Positions 42,414-52,820 are shown, counted from the first letter of the stretch. The stretch is DNA of 64,000 nt from Azoarcus sp. CIB (GCF_001190925.1 NZ_CP011072.1:248001-312000); one strand, 5' to 3'. Translations and numbers: made by a program. Notes: a model not told the origin generated them from the sequence alone.

Positions 42414-44363
42414 ATGAATCCAGCGGCCGCTCAGTCGGGGCACGGATTGCGCGGACTGGTGCTGCGCATGTGGCGCATGATCGTCGGGCGCGCCGTGCTG
42501 CTGCTTCTGTTGCTGGCGTTCTTCGCGGTCGCCGTGATCGGGGTGGTCGGCATCGGCGTGTCGGTGGTCGTCGTCGAATCCGTGCAGGGCAGCGCCAGCG
42601 CCGTGAACGTCGCCGGAAGCCTGCGCCGGCTCATTCATCGGGCGGGCGGTCTCGCGGTGGCGCGCGGGATGGGGGCGGCGGATCAGGCGGCGGTCCGCGA
42701 CGCGGTCGCACAATTCGACGCGGCACTGGACAGTCCGGTCATCGCCAGCGTGCTGGAGCGCCAGCCGAGCGGCGTCTTCGCGTCGATCTTTCGCGGCGTC
42801 GAAGCCGGCTGGATGGCGCGCATCCGGCCCCGCCTGCTGCAGACTCCCGACACGCGGCCAGAAGATCCGCTCGCGAAGGAGCACTACCGCGCGCTGCTGG
42901 CGGATGTCGATGCCTTCGCCGAGGAGATCAACACGCTGGTCGCGGTGCTGGAGCACGAGGCCGAGTCGCGCATCGAGCAACTCCGCACGATGCTGGGCGC
43001 AGCACTAGCCCTGCTCGTGTTCGTCATCGTGGCGGCGCTCGTCGTGCTGCGGCGGCGCGTGCTCGCGCCGCTGACGGACCTGCGCAGCTGTGCGGCACGC
43101 ATCGCCCAGGGCGACTTCGAGGCGCGCAGCCGCCACACCGGGCGCGACGAACTGGGACGGGTCGGCGAAGCCTTCAACGCGATGGCGGGCGAGCTGTCCG
43201 TCGCCTACCGCGAGCTCGAGGCCCGCGTCGAGAAGAAGACCGCGGACCTCACGCGCAGCAACCGTGCGCTCGAACTCCTGTACTACGTGATCGCGCGCCT
43301 CTACCACGCGCCCGCCAGCAGCGAGACCTATTCCGAAACGCTGGAGGACCTCGAGCAGACGCTGGGCCTCAGGGGGAGTTTCATCTGCATCGAGCCCAAG
43401 CACGGCGGGCCGGCAGCAGCGATCGCATCGACGATGGGCGAGTGCGCGGAACGCCTTTCGGGCGGCGGGAATTGCGCCCGCTGTTCGGGGCGCACGGCGC
43501 CGTGGAGCTACCACCGCGAGGGCGAAGTCGACGTGCTGTTGGTGCCGCTGCGCGATGCCGAGCGCCATTACGGCATGTTGCGCCTCGCGCTGCCGCCGGG
43601 TAAGCGCCTGGAGGAATGGGAATGCGACCTGCTCGAGGCGGTGTCGCGCCACATGGGCATCGCGCTCGGCATCTCGCGCCAGAGTGAGCGCGACCGCCTC
43701 CTCGCGCTGCAGGAAGAGCGCTCGATCATCGCCCGCGAGCTGCACGATTCGCTCGCGCAGTCGCTGTCCTTCATGAAGATCCAGGTGAGCCTGCTGTCCT
43801 CGGCGCTGGCGGGACCGCAGGCGCGCGAAGGCGCCGCGACCATCCTCGCCGATCTGCGCGAAGGCATCAACGTCGCCTACCGCCAGTTGCGCGAACTGCT
43901 GGCCACCTTCCGCCTGCGCATCGAGGGCGACTTCGCCCGCCTGCTCGGCAATACCGTATCCGAGTTCGCCCTGCGCAGCGGCTTGCCGATCGGGCTCGAT
44001 CTCGATCTGGCGGGGGGCCACCTCAACCCGAACCAGGAAATCCACGTCCTGCACATCGTCCGCGAGGCCTTGTCGAATGCGGTGCGCCATGCGCAGGCGA
44101 CCACCATCCGCGTCGCGCTCACGTCCGCGCCCGACGACGAGATCGAAGTCGTCGTCGAGGACGACGGCCGCGGCGTGGACGCCGACTCACCGGTCGCGGC
44201 GCAGCATTTCGGCCTTACGATCATGGCCGAGCGCGCGCGCGGTCTCGGCGGCTCGTTCGAAATGCAGGACTGCCCCGCCGGCGGCACGCGCATCGTCGTG
44301 CGCTTCAAGCCGGACCCGGCACAGATTCGCACCCGGATACCCATCGCAGTGGAAGGCAAATGA
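42414..44363 (+). CDS. narX: Nitrate-sensing histidine kinase NarX
   Basis: The 649-residue protein has two membrane helices (about 23-48 and 200-222) around a periplasmic sensor. This sensor carries a P-box-like segment, ASAVNVAGSLRRLIHRAG, akin to the NarX nitrate-binding signature. A HAMP region follows (LAPLTDLRSCAARIAQGDF), then a GAF-like part with a CARCSG cysteine pair, and a HisKA_3-type core (RELHDSLAQSLSFMK with His444) and HATPase part (VVVEDDGRGV). The chosen ATG at 42414 has GGAGG at 42401-42405. It phosphorylates NarL, whose gene overlaps by 4 bases. The perfect NarL site upstream suggests feedback. Confidence 0.92.
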   Translation: MNPAAAQSGHGLRGLVLRMWRMIVGRAVLLLLLLAFFAVAVIGVVGIGVSVVVVESVQGSASAVNVAGSLRRLIHRAGGLAVARGMGAADQAAVRDAVAQFDAALDSPVIASVLERQPSGVFASIFRGVEAGWMARIRPRLLQTPDTRPEDPLAKEHYRALLADVDAFAEEINTLVAVLEHEAESRIEQLRTMLGAALALLVFVIVAALVVLRRRVLAPLTDLRSCAARIAQGDFEARSRHTGRDELGRVGEAFNAMAGELSVAYRELEARVEKKTADLTRSNRALELLYYVIARLYHAPASSETYSETLEDLEQTLGLRGSFICIEPKHGGPAAAIASTMGECAERLSGGGNCARCSGRTAPWSYHREGEVDVLLVPLRDAERHYGMLRLALPPGKRLEEWECDLLEAVSRHMGIALGISRQSERDRLLALQEERSIIARELHDSLAQSLSFMKIQVSLLSSALAGPQAREGAATILADLREGINVAYRQLRELLATFRLRIEGDFARLLGNTVSEFALRSGLPIGLDLDLAGGHLNPNQEIHVLHIVREALSNAVRHAQATTIRVALTSAPDDEIEVVVEDDGRGVDADSPVAAQHFGLTIMAERARGLGGSFEMQDCPAGGTRIVVRFKPDPAQIRTRIPIAVEGK

Positions 44364-45013
44364 GCGAAATTCCGCAACGCATCATCATCGTCGACGACCA
44401 CCCGTTGTTCCGCAAGGGGCTGATCCAGCTGCTGCGCACCGTCCCCGGATTCGACCTCGTAGCCGAAGCCGCGGACGGCAAGGAAGGCATCCGCCAGATC
44501 CTGCACCTGCGCCCCGACCTGCTGCTGCTCGACCTCAACATGAAGGAGATGTCCGGACTCGAAGTGCTGCGCTTCGTGAAGCAGGCCGATCTCGACACTC
44601 GTGTCGTGATGGTCACCGTCTCGGACGCCGCCGACGACCTCGTCGCCGCGCTGCGCGCCGGAGCGGACGGTTACCTGCTCAAGGACATGGAACCGGAGGA
44701 GATGGTGGAGGCGCTGCGCACGGCCGCTGCCGGGCGCATCGTCGTCTCCGACGCGCTCACGCACCTGTTGGCGGCCGCCCTGCGTGACGAAAAACGCCCC
44801 GAGAGCGCGTCGGCGGCCGGACTCACCGAGCGCGAGCAGGGCATCCTCGATTGCATCGCGGGCGGCCTGTCGAACAAGCAGATCGCGCGCGAACTCAACA
44901 TCGCCGAAGGCACCGTAAAGGTGCACGTCAAGCACCTGTTGCGCAAGCTCAACTTCCGTTCGCGCGTGGAGGCGGCCGTCTGGGCCGTCGAGCACACGCG
45001 CAGCGAACGTTGA
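44360..45013 (+). CDS. narL: Nitrate response regulator NarL
   Basis: The 217-residue protein has a receiver domain with Asp12, Asp13 and Asp58 (LLLLDLNMKEMSG) and Lys in LLKDMEPEEM, and a C-terminal LuxR-type helix-turn-helix (LTEREQGILDCIAGGLSNKQIARELNIAEGTVKVHVKHLLRKL). It is overlapped ATGA-style with narX. It should bind TACYYMT heptamers and control nap and narX. The intergenic gap to napF is 120 bases and includes an FNR box. Confidence 0.93.
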   Translation: MSEIPQRIIIVDDHPLFRKGLIQLLRTVPGFDLVAEAADGKEGIRQILHLRPDLLLLDLNMKEMSGLEVLRFVKQADLDTRVVMVTVSDAADDLVAALRAGADGYLLKDMEPEEMVEALRTAAAGRIVVSDALTHLLAAALRDEKRPESASAAGLTEREQGILDCIAGGLSNKQIARELNIAEGTVKVHVKHLLRKLNFRSRVEAAVWAVEHTRSER

Positions 45014-45054
45014 TCCAGCCGCCGGGCTGGCTAAAGATGGGAGTCATTCTCATC

Positions 45055-45068
45055 TTGATGGCAGTCAA
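45055..45068 (+). promoter_or_regulatory. FNR/DNR box before napF
   Basis: TTGAT-GGCA-GTCAA matches TTGAT-N4-ATCAA at 9 of 10 positions. Centred at about 45061.5, it would activate a start near 45103 if placed at -41.5, leaving a 31-base leader to napF at 45134. A further imperfect dyad GATGGGA...TTCTCATC at 45036-45054 lies next to it. Confidence 0.65.
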
Positions 45069-45133
45069 GGTTCGGCGTACCGGGCGCGTGTCCAATGAAA
45101 ACCATGGATGTTTCAGGGTATTGCGCTCGCTTC

Positions 45134-45634
45134 ATGTCGACTTCACGCCGCGGTTTTCTCAGGGGCCGCATTGGTTCCGATCCCGACATGCAGCGCCCGC
45201 CCTGGGCGATTGCCGATGGCGCGTTCGAGGACCGGTGCACACGCTGCGGCGACTGTCTGAAGGCCTGTCCGCCCGCGATTCTGGTCGCTGCCCCCGGCGG
45301 CTATCCGGTTGTCGATTTCAGCCGCGGCGAATGCAGCTTCTGCGGTGACTGCGTCGCGGCCTGCAAGGCGGAAGCCCTGCGGCGGGCCGATGATGCGGCA
45401 ACGCCGTGGCAGCTCAGGGCGGTGATCGGCGACGCCTGCCTCGCACGCCGCGGCGTCGAGTGCCGGGTGTGCGGCGAGGTGTGCAGCGAAACCGCGATCC
45501 GCTTCCGGCCAAGCCTCGGCGGTGTCGCGCAGCCCCTGTTCGACGCCGGGCGCTGCACCGGCGGCGGCGGCTGCCAGGCACCCTGTCCGACCGGCGCCAT
45601 CGCAATGAAGAATGAAGTGGAGATGTCTGTATGA
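45134..45634 (+). CDS. napF: Ferredoxin-type protein NapF
   Basis: The 166-residue protein opens with RRGFLRG and contains three ferredoxin clusters. The first (CTRCGDCLKACPP) and second (CSFCGDCVAACK) are intact C-x2-C-x2-C-x3-C sets. The third reads CTGGGGCQAPCP, with Gly at the second ligand position. There is also a CRVCGEVC set between. NapF helps mature NapA in the cytoplasm. A weak ribosome site and an alternative in-frame ATG at 45104 leave the start open. napD begins inside its last codons. Confidence 0.9.
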   Translation: MSTSRRGFLRGRIGSDPDMQRPPWAIADGAFEDRCTRCGDCLKACPPAILVAAPGGYPVVDFSRGECSFCGDCVAACKAEALRRADDAATPWQLRAVIGDACLARRGVECRVCGEVCSETAIRFRPSLGGVAQPLFDAGRCTGGGGCQAPCPTGAIAMKNEVEMSV

Positions 45635-45954
45635 AGATCGCAAGTCTCGTCGTTCGGGTCAGCCCGGAGCACATCGACGCCCTGAAGGACGCGCTGCTGA
45701 GGATTCCCGGCGTCGAGCTGCACGGCGCCAGTGCCGAACTCGGGCGCGTCATCGTCACCGTCGAGGATGGCGAGGGCTACGCGATGACCGACTCCCTGCT
45801 GGCCGTCAACCTCGCCCCGCACGTGCTCGGCGTGACGCTGGCCTACGAATACACGGATGAAGGTTTGGAACACGAATTGGAACACCCGGAACCGATCCCG
45901 GGCCTGCCGCTCGCGGCGGACCGAATCGGCAGCGCTCAGGACAAGGAGGCTTGA
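45631..45954 (+). CDS. napD: Nap maturation chaperone NapD
   Basis: The 107-residue protein begins [22 protein letters not shown] and has the NapD ferredoxin-like fold signs ([19 protein letters not shown], and later [10 protein letters not shown]). NapD binds the Tat signal of NapA. The start overlaps the napF stop as ATGA, and napA starts 1 base after the stop. Confidence 0.93.
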   Translation: MKIASLVVRVSPEHIDALKDALLRIPGVELHGASAELGRVIVTVEDGEGYAMTDSLLAVNLAPHVLGVTLAYEYTDEGLEHELEHPEPIPGLPLAADRIGSAQDKEA

Positions 45955-45955
45955 A

Positions 45956-48508
45956 ATGACCATGGATAGACGCGAATTCATCAAGACCAATGCCATCGCG
46001 GCCGCCGCGGCGACCGCCGGCATCGGCATTCCGGTGGTGGCCGAGGCGCAGGCCCAGCCCGCCGGCTCCGCCTCCACGAAGGTGCGCTGGGACAAGGCCG
46101 CCTGCCGCTTCTGCGGCGTCGGCTGCTCGGTGCTCGTCGGCGTGCAGAACGGCCGCGTCGTCGCCACCCAGGGCGACCCCGATTCGCCCGTGAACCGCGG
46201 AATCAACTGCATCAAGGGCTATTTCCTGTCGAAGATCATGTACGGCAACGACCGGCTCACCAAGCCCCTGCTGCGCATGAAGGGCGGCAAGTACGACAAG
46301 AACGGCGAGTTCGCCCCGGTCAGCTGGGACCAGGCCTTCGACATCATGGCCGAGAAATGGAAGGCCGCGATCAAGCAGCACGGCAACGATTCCGTCGGCA
46401 TGTTCGGCTCGGGTCAATGGACCATCTGGGAAGGCTACGCCGCGGCCAAGCTGCACAAGGCCGGCCTGCGCAGCAACAACCTCGACCCCAACGCGCGCCA
46501 CTGCATGGCCTCCGCGGTCGCGGGCTTCATGCGCACCTTCGGCATCGACGAGCCAATGGGCTGCTACGACGACATCGAGAACGCCGACGGCTTCGTGCTG
46601 TGGGGCTCGAACATGGCGGAAATGCACCCCATCCTGTGGTCGCGTATCACCGACCGCCGCCTGTCCAAGGAAGGCAGCGAGGTGCACGTGCTGTCGACCT
46701 TCGAGCATCGCTCCTTCGAGCTCGCCGACAACGGCATGATCTTCGTGCCGAACACCGATCTGGCGATCCTGAACTACATCTGCAACTACATCATCCAGAA
46801 CAAGAAAGTTAACACCGAGTTCGTCAAGACGCGGGTCAACTTCAAGAAGGGCGAAACCGACATCGGTTTCGGCCTGCGCCCCAACCACGCCCTCGAAGCC
46901 AACGCCACCAACAACGGCTATCCCGGCGCCGACGGCAAGCCCAAGGGCAACACCGGTGCGGCGACCGACATCAGCTTCGAGGAGTTCGCCAAGTTCGTGT
47001 CCGAGTACACGGCCGAGAAGGTGTCGAAGCTCTCCGGCGTCCCCGTCGATCGCCTCGAGCGCATGGCCAAGCTCTACGCCGACCCGAACAAGAAGGTCAT
47101 GTCCTTCTGGACCATGGGCTTCAATCAGCACACCCGTGGCACGTGGGTGAACAACATGATCTACAACGTGCACCTGCTGACGGGCAAGATCTCCGAGCCC
47201 GGCAACAGCCCGTTCTCGCTCACCGGCCAGCCCTCCGCCTGCGGCACCGCGCGCGAGGTCGGCACCTTCTCGCACCGCCTGCCGGCCGACATGGTCGTCA
47301 CCAACCCGATGCACCGTGCGATCACCGAGAAGATCTGGCAGCTGCCCGACGGCACCATCCCCGAGAAGATCGGCTACCACGCCGTCGCGCAGAGCCGCGC
47401 GCTCAAGGACGGCAAGCTCAAGTGCTACTGGACCAGCACGACCAACAACATGCAGGCCGGTCCGAACATCAACGGCGAGATCTACCCCGGCTGGCGCAAC
47501 CCCGAGACCTTCATCGTCGTGTCGGACTGCTATCCGACCGTGTCCGCGCTGTCGGCCGACCTGATCCTGCCCGCTGCGATGTGGGCAGAGAAGGAAGGCG
47601 CCTTCGGCAACGCCGAACGCCGCACCCAGTTCTGGCGCCAGCAGGTGGCGCCCCCGGGCCAGGCCAAGTCCGACCTGTGGCAGCTCCTCGAATTCTCCAA
47701 GCGCTTCAAGGTCGAGGACGTGTGGCCCGCCGAGCTCATCGCCAAGAAGCCCGAGTACAAGGGCAAGACCCTGTTCGACATCCTCTACAAGAACGGCACG
47801 GTCAACAAATTCCCGCTCGCCGACGTCGAGAAGACGAACTCGCACGCGATCCCCGGCTACATGAACGACGAGTCGAAGGAGCTCGGCTTCTACCTGCAGA
47901 AGGGCCTGTTCGAGGAATACGCCCAGTTCGGCCGCGGCCACGGCCACGACCTCGCCGACTTTGCCGTATACCACAAGGCGCGCGGCCTCCGCTGGCCGGT
48001 CGTCGAAGGCAAGGAAACCCTGTGGCGCTTCCGCGAAGGCTACGACCCCTACGTCAAGACCGGCGAGGGCGTGAAGTTCTACGGCCACAAGGACGGCAAG
48101 GCGGTCATCTTCGCGCTGCCCTACCAGGATCCGCCGGAAATGCCGGACAAGGACTACGACATGTGGTTGTGCACGGGCCGTGTGCTCGAGCACTGGCACA
48201 CGGGCACCATGACGCGCCGCGTGCCCGAGCTGCACCGCTCGGTGCCCGAAGCCCAGATCTTCATGCACCCGGACGACGCCACCAAGCGCGGCCTGCAGCG
48301 CGGCATGATGGTCAAGGTCGTCTCGCGTCGCGGCGAGATCACCGCACGCCTGGAAACCCGCGGCCGCAACAAGCCGCCCGTCGGTCTCATCTTCATTCCG
48401 TTCTTCGACGAAGGGCGCCTGGTGAACAAGCTCACGCTCGATGCCACCTGCCCGATCTCGAAGGAAACGGACTTCAAGAAGTGCGCCGTCAAGGTGCTCA
48501 AGGTCTGA
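45956..48508 (+). CDS. napA: Periplasmic nitrate reductase catalytic subunit NapA
   Basis: The 850-residue molybdoenzyme reduces nitrate to nitrite in the periplasm. A Tat signal ([17 protein letters not shown]) opens it. The 4Fe-4S site has CRFCGVGC followed by GINCIKG. The Mo ligand cysteine is in [10 protein letters not shown]. The later text ([40 protein letters not shown]) and length fit NapA. The ATG at 45956 has AAGGAGG 6 bases upstream; an in-frame stretch before it is shadow. It is matured by NapD and receives electrons from NapB. Confidence 0.97.
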   Translation: MTMDRREFIKTNAIAAAAATAGIGIPVVAEAQAQPAGSASTKVRWDKAACRFCGVGCSVLVGVQNGRVVATQGDPDSPVNRGINCIKGYFLSKIMYGNDRLTKPLLRMKGGKYDKNGEFAPVSWDQAFDIMAEKWKAAIKQHGNDSVGMFGSGQWTIWEGYAAAKLHKAGLRSNNLDPNARHCMASAVAGFMRTFGIDEPMGCYDDIENADGFVLWGSNMAEMHPILWSRITDRRLSKEGSEVHVLSTFEHRSFELADNGMIFVPNTDLAILNYICNYIIQNKKVNTEFVKTRVNFKKGETDIGFGLRPNHALEANATNNGYPGADGKPKGNTGAATDISFEEFAKFVSEYTAEKVSKLSGVPVDRLERMAKLYADPNKKVMSFWTMGFNQHTRGTWVNNMIYNVHLLTGKISEPGNSPFSLTGQPSACGTAREVGTFSHRLPADMVVTNPMHRAITEKIWQLPDGTIPEKIGYHAVAQSRALKDGKLKCYWTSTTNNMQAGPNINGEIYPGWRNPETFIVVSDCYPTVSALSADLILPAAMWAEKEGAFGNAERRTQFWRQQVAPPGQAKSDLWQLLEFSKRFKVEDVWPAELIAKKPEYKGKTLFDILYKNGTVNKFPLADVEKTNSHAIPGYMNDESKELGFYLQKGLFEEYAQFGRGHGHDLADFAVYHKARGLRWPVVEGKETLWRFREGYDPYVKTGEGVKFYGHKDGKAVIFALPYQDPPEMPDKDYDMWLCTGRVLEHWHTGTMTRRVPELHRSVPEAQIFMHPDDATKRGLQRGMMVKVVSRRGEITARLETRGRNKPPVGLIFIPFFDEGRLVNKLTLDATCPISKETDFKKCAVKVLKV

Positions 48509-48537
48509 CCGCGGAATAGGGCGCCGGAGCAGCGATC

Positions 48538-49407
48538 ATGGGTGACATGCAGGACAAGCCGGTCGGCCAGGGAGGCCCCTCGCCCCGCCGCCGCTTCCTC
48601 CGGGAAGCGGCGGGGGTCGCGGGCGGCGCCTGCCTGCTGTCGCTCGGCGTCGGCCTGTACGCGAAGCAGGCCAGCGCTCTGCCCGCGGTCGCCCTGCGCC
48701 CGCCCGGCGCGCTCGCGGAAAGCGATTTCCTCGCCGCCTGCGTGCGCTGCGGCCTGTGCGTGCGCGACTGTCCCTACGACACGCTCAAGCTCGCAGAGCT
48801 CGGCGACGGCGTCGCGACCGGCACCCCGTACTTCGCCGCACGCCAGATCCCGTGCGAGATGTGCGAGGACATCCCGTGCGTCGTGGCGTGCCCGACCGGT
48901 GCGCTCGACCGCAGCCTCACCGACATCGGCAAGGCCCGCATGGGCCTCGCGGTGCTGATCGATCACGAGACCTGCCTCAACTTCCTCGGCCTGCGCTGCG
49001 ACGTCTGCTATCGCGTGTGTCCGGTCATCGACAAGGCGATCACGCTGGAGCGTCAGCACAATCCCCGCTCCGACCGCCACGCGATGCTGCTGCCCACCGT
49101 GCACTCGGATTACTGCACCGGCTGCGGCAAATGCGAGAAATCCTGCGTGCTGCCGGGCGAAGCCGCGATCAAGGTGTTGCCGGTGAAACTCGCGCAGGGC
49201 TCGAAGGCCGAGCACTACCGCAAGGGCTGGGAAGAGAAGGAAGCCGCCGGCCAGTCGCTGATCGGCGAGCAGATCGAGCTGCCCGTGCGCGGCCTCGAAG
49301 GCAAGTCCTACGGCGACACGCGTGTACTGCCCGGACAGGGCCCGGCCCCCGCGCCCGCCACGCCCGCCCCGCCGGGGAGCGGCCTCGACTCCGGGTGGAA
49401 GCCATGA
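48538..49407 (+). CDS. napG: Ferredoxin-type quinol-oxidation protein NapG
   Basis: The 289-residue protein has a Tat-type start ([20 protein letters not shown]) and four 4Fe-4S motif sets: [43 protein letters not shown] and [11 protein letters not shown]. NapG with NapH can transfer electrons from quinol to NapC or NapB. The stop overlaps the napH start (ATGA). The C-terminal 60 residues are Pro/Ala-rich. Confidence 0.94.
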   Translation: MGDMQDKPVGQGGPSPRRRFLREAAGVAGGACLLSLGVGLYAKQASALPAVALRPPGALAESDFLAACVRCGLCVRDCPYDTLKLAELGDGVATGTPYFAARQIPCEMCEDIPCVVACPTGALDRSLTDIGKARMGLAVLIDHETCLNFLGLRCDVCYRVCPVIDKAITLERQHNPRSDRHAMLLPTVHSDYCTGCGKCEKSCVLPGEAAIKVLPVKLAQGSKAEHYRKGWEEKEAAGQSLIGEQIELPVRGLEGKSYGDTRVLPGQGPAPAPATPAPPGSGLDSGWKP

Positions 49408-50288
49408 GCACCGTCGCCTCCATGCCGAAAGCCGCGCGCCCGCGTGTCGGCGCCGACGCCATCGCCAGCAAGGGCTGGCTGGGCGCGCACAAGTGGCTCG
49501 TCCTGCGCCGCCTGTCGCAGCTCGGCATCCTTGCGCTATTCCTCGCCGGGCCGTGGTTCGGGCTGTGGATCGTCAAGGGCAACCTCTCGTCCAGCCTCAC
49601 GCTCGACGTGCTGCCGCTCACCGACCCCTTCCTGCTCGTCCAGTCGCTCGCGGCCGGAACGCTCCCGTACAAGGAGGCCCTGATCGGCGCCGGCATCGTC
49701 GTCGCCTTCTACCTCATCGTCGGCGGGCGCGTGTTCTGCGCGTGGGTATGCCCGATGAACCTCGTCACCGACGCCGCCGCATGGCTGCGCCGGCGTCTCG
49801 GTCTCAAGGGCGGCAAGATCCCCTCGGGCGCCACGCGCTACTGGCTGCTCGGCCTCCTGCTCCTCGCCGCCTTCGCGACCGGCAGTCTCGCGTGGGAATG
49901 GGTCAATCCGGTATCGATGCTGCACCGTGGCCTCATCTTCGGCTTCGGCCTCGCGTGGGGCATCGTCGGCGGCGTCTTTCTCTACGACCTGCTGATCGCC
50001 ACGCGCGGCTGGTGCGGCCACATCTGCCCGATGGGCGCCTTCTATAGCCTGTTCGGCAGCGCCGCGCTGGTCCGTGTCAGCGCCGCACACCGCAGCGCCT
50101 GCGATGACTGCATGGACTGCTTTGTCGTATGCCCCGAACCCCAGGTCATCCGTCCCGCCCTCAAGGCGGCCGGCCAGGACCATCCCGTCATTCTCGACCG
50201 CAACTGCACCAACTGTGGCCGCTGCGTCGATGTATGCGGCAGGAACGTTTTTCGAATCACGACCCGATTTGATAGGAGCGAGTCATGA
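49404..50288 (+). CDS. napH: Membrane ferredoxin NapH
   Basis: The 294-residue protein has about four membrane helices with two CXXXCP loops, CAWVCPMN (after helix two) and CGHICPMG. Two ferredoxin sets follow at the C-terminus: [14 protein letters not shown] and [14 protein letters not shown], where the usual final Pro is Gly. It partners NapG for menaquinol or ubiquinol oxidation. The start was set at 49404 by the ATGA overlap with napG; longer in-frame starts are shadow. napB overlaps its end by 4 bases. Confidence 0.93.
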   Translation: MSTVASMPKAARPRVGADAIASKGWLGAHKWLVLRRLSQLGILALFLAGPWFGLWIVKGNLSSSLTLDVLPLTDPFLLVQSLAAGTLPYKEALIGAGIVVAFYLIVGGRVFCAWVCPMNLVTDAAAWLRRRLGLKGGKIPSGATRYWLLGLLLLAAFATGSLAWEWVNPVSMLHRGLIFGFGLAWGIVGGVFLYDLLIATRGWCGHICPMGAFYSLFGSAALVRVSAAHRSACDDCMDCFVVCPEPQVIRPALKAAGQDHPVILDRNCTNCGRCVDVCGRNVFRITTRFDRSES

Positions 50289-50737
50289 AAAAACAGACCC
50301 GTAACCTGACGCTGGCGCTCATTGCCGCCGTGAGTTTCGGTACCTTCGGCGGACAGGCCGCCTTCGCCCAGCAGGTGCAGAGTCTGCGCGGCGCACCGGT
50401 CGACGCGGCCGAGCCGGTCACCCCGGCGGCGCACATCCGGCCCGACGGGCCGGCCATATCGCGCGACTACGTGCAGCAGCCACCCTTGATTCCGCACAAG
50501 GTCGAGGGCTATGAAGTCACGAAGAATTTCAACAAGTGCATGGACTGCCACGCGTGGAGCCGCTACCAGGAGTTCAACGCGACCAAGGTCAGCCTCACCC
50601 ACTTCAAGGACCGCGACGGCGGCGAGCTCTCGAACGTCTCGCCGCGCCGCTACTTCTGCCTGCAGTGCCACATCCCGCAGACCGACGCCAAGCCGCTGGT
50701 CGATAACAACTTCAAACGCGCCGAGGGCCTGCGCTGA
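50285..50737 (+). CDS. napB: Dihaem cytochrome subunit NapB
   Basis: The 150-residue protein has a signal peptide (NLTLALIAAVSFGTFGGQAAFA) and two c-type haem sites, CMDCH (about 85) and CLQCH (about 125), with upstream His in PLIPHKVEGY and SLTHFKD as likely distal ligands. It feeds electrons to NapA. The start overlaps the napH stop as ATGA. Confidence 0.96.
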   Translation: MKKQTRNLTLALIAAVSFGTFGGQAAFAQQVQSLRGAPVDAAEPVTPAAHIRPDGPAISRDYVQQPPLIPHKVEGYEVTKNFNKCMDCHAWSRYQEFNATKVSLTHFKDRDGGELSNVSPRRYFCLQCHIPQTDAKPLVDNNFKRAEGLR

Positions 50738-50767
50738 TCCTCGACGCCTAACGGACAGGGAACCAAC

Positions 50768-51406
50768 ATGACCCAGGACAACAACAACGCGAAGGGCAGC
50801 CTGTGGCAGCGCCTGCGTCGCCTCGTGTTCGGCGTCGTCGGCATTGCCTTCGTCGCCGGCATCATCTTCTGGGGCGGCTTCAACACGGTGCTGGAACTCA
50901 CCAACCGCGAAGCCTTCTGCATCGGCTGTCACGAGATGAAGGAAAACGTCTTCAAGGAGTACCGCAACACCATCCACTACCAGAACCGCACCGGCGTGCG
51001 CGCCACCTGCCCGGATTGCCACGTGCCCAAGGAATGGATTCCCAAGATCATCCGCAAGATCCAGGCATCCAACGAAGTCTTCCACCACCTGCTCGGCACC
51101 ATCGACACGCCCGAGAAGTTCAACGCCAAGCGCGTCCAGCTCGCCCAGAACGAATGGCGCCGCATGAAGAAGAACAACTCGCAGGAGTGCCGCAACTGCC
51201 ACAACTACGAGTATTTCGACTACTCCGTGCAGGGTCGCCGCTCCAACAAGGCGCACCAGAGCGGGCTTGCCGAAGGCAAGACCTGCATCGACTGCCACAA
51301 GGGCATCGCGCACTCCCTGCCGCCGATCGAGCAGGACATCGGCGCCGCGCGCGAAAGCGTCGCGCCCGAGGTGTTCCACCCGTCGGTTCCGCCCAAGCAG
51401 GACTGA
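50768..51406 (+). CDS. napC: Membrane tetrahaem quinol dehydrogenase NapC
   Basis: The 212-residue protein has an N-terminal anchor ([20 protein letters not shown]) and four CXXCH sites: CIGCH, CPDCH, CRNCH and CIDCH. It is the NapC/NirT type, taking electrons from quinol to NapB. Its haem sites require the Ccm system encoded directly downstream. A 30-base gap follows napB, and a strong terminator follows at 51431. Confidence 0.96.
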   Translation: MTQDNNNAKGSLWQRLRRLVFGVVGIAFVAGIIFWGGFNTVLELTNREAFCIGCHEMKENVFKEYRNTIHYQNRTGVRATCPDCHVPKEWIPKIIRKIQASNEVFHHLLGTIDTPEKFNAKRVQLAQNEWRRMKKNNSQECRNCHNYEYFDYSVQGRRSNKAHQSGLAEGKTCIDCHKGIAHSLPPIEQDIGAARESVAPEVFHPSVPPKQD

Positions 51407-51430
51407 AATTCCCGCTCCTCGCCGGTCCCG

Positions 51431-51468
51431 CCGCGATTTCACCGATCTACTGGTGAAATCGCGGTTTT
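51431..51468 (+). terminator. Rho-independent terminator after napC
   Basis: Perfect 13-base arms CCGCGATTTCACC (51431-51443) and GGTGAAATCGCGG (51452-51464) with an 8-base loop and TTTT directly after. It ends the nap operon and separates it from ccm. Confidence 0.9.
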
Positions 51469-51519
51469 CCCGTTTCCGGATCTCCCGAACCGGTCGCGTC
51501 TGTGGTTAAATTCACGCCC

Positions 51520-52146
51520 ATGCTTTATGCTAATGATCTCGCCTGCGTGAAGGGTGACCGCCCGTTGTTCCGTGGCCTTTCCCTGCGGGTCGCCCCGGGG
51601 GACCTGCTGCGCGTTGCCGGTCCGAACGGATACGGCAAGACCAGTCTGCTACGCATCCTGTGTGGCCTCGCAATGCCCGAGAGCGGCGAAATCCGCTGGA
51701 ACGACGTTCCCGTCAATCGCGACCGCGAAAGCTACCATCGTTCCCTGTTGTACCTCGGACATGCGCCGGCGCTCAATGACCTCCTCTCGCCGCTCGAAAA
51801 CCTGCGCTTCGCCTGTGCCTCGGGTGGCGACGAGGTCGACGAGGATGCCTGCATCGATGCCCTCGTGCGCATCGGTCTCGCCCAGCAGCTCGACCTGCCC
51901 GCCCGCGTCCTGTCGCAGGGGCAGCGCCGGCGCGTCGGGCTGGCCCGCCTGTTCCTCGAGGCTGACCGCAAGCTGTGGATTCTTGATGAGCCTTTCACGG
52001 CTCTCGACGTTGCTGCGGTGGCCGACCTGACGGCCACCCTTTCCGAACATTGCGCCGCCGGCGGCATGGTGGTGCTCACCACTCACCAGGATGCACCCTT
52101 CGCCAAGGCTCCGACGGTGCTCGATCTTGCCGAGGTAGCCTGTTGA
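51520..52146 (+). CDS. ccmA: Haem exporter ATP-binding subunit CcmA
   Basis: The 208-residue ABC ATPase has a Walker A (GPNGYGKTSLL), signature LSQGQRRRVGLARL and Walker B LWILDEPFTALD. With CcmB and CcmC it releases haem from CcmC-CcmE in the Ccm pathway. The ATG at 51520 was chosen over a GTG 18 bases upstream because MLYANDLACV is a plain family start. ccmB begins inside its stop codon. Confidence 0.94.
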   Translation: MLYANDLACVKGDRPLFRGLSLRVAPGDLLRVAGPNGYGKTSLLRILCGLAMPESGEIRWNDVPVNRDRESYHRSLLYLGHAPALNDLLSPLENLRFACASGGDEVDEDACIDALVRIGLAQQLDLPARVLSQGQRRRVGLARLFLEADRKLWILDEPFTALDVAAVADLTATLSEHCAAGGMVVLTTHQDAPFAKAPTVLDLAEVAC

Positions 52147-52820
52147 GCCGCGCCCTGGGTCCCTTCGTCGCGGTCCTGGGCCGCGATCTTCTGCTGGCAT
52201 GGCGCGGTCGCGCCGACGTCCTCGTCACGCTCGCATTCTTCGTCGTTGTCGTGTGCCTGTTCCCCTTCGGGGTCGGCGCCGAGCCCAACCAGTTGCGCGC
52301 CATCGCGCCGGGCGTGCTGTGGGTGGCCGCGCTGCTGTCCACGCTGCTGTCGCTGCATCGCCTGTTCGCGCAGGATCATGCCGACGGCACGCTCGAACAA
52401 CTCCTGCTCACGCCCGAGCCTACCGTCCTGTGGGTCGTCGCCAAGATCTGCGCCCACTGGATCGCCACCGGCCTGCCACTCTTGATCGTCGCGCCGGGGT
52501 TGGCCCTGCTGTTTGACGTCGAGCAAGGTGCGTTGGGGGTGCTGGTCCTATCGTTGGCGCTCGGAACCCCGATCCTCGCGCTGCTGGGTGCGGTCGGTGC
52601 CGCGCTGACGCTGGGCCTGCGCGGCGGCGGCATGTTGCTCGCGCTCCTGGTGCTGCCCTTGTTCGTGCCGGTGCTGATCTTCGGTGCCGGCGCAGTCGAC
52701 GCTTACCTGTCCGGATCCGGCGCCCAGGCACATCTTTTGCTTCTGGGTGGCGGCCTGCTGGGTTCCCTGGCTCTGGCGCCGCTGGCCTGTGCCGCAGCCC
52801 TCCGAATTGCGGTTGAATGA
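52143..52820 (+). CDS. ccmB: Haem exporter membrane subunit CcmB
   Basis: The 225-residue protein has about six membrane helices. The start is TTG at 52143, overlapping the ccmA stop as TTGA. There is no ATG that would give a whole protein. CcmB is the membrane partner of CcmA. Family text such as LRAIAPGVLWVAALLSTLLSLHRLF and DGTLEQLLLTPEP matches well. Confidence 0.94.
   Translation: MSRALGPFVAVLGRDLLLAWRGRADVLVTLAFFVVVVCLFPFGVGAEPNQLRAIAPGVLWVAALLSTLLSLHRLFAQDHADGTLEQLLLTPEPTVLWVVAKICAHWIATGLPLLIVAPGLALLFDVEQGALGVLVLSLALGTPILALLGAVGAALTLGLRGGGMLLALLVLPLFVPVLIFGAGAVDAYLSGSGAQAHLLLLGGGLLGSLALAPLACAAALRIAVE

Noticed and set aside
45806-48268. An 820-codon minus-strand open frame across napA
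   Set aside because: napA has all its cluster and Mo ligands on the plus strand. The opposite frame has no family character.
51502-51519. GTG start for ccmA 18 bases before the chosen ATG
   Set aside because: It adds MVKFTP residues that do not belong to the family and lies very close to the terminator region.
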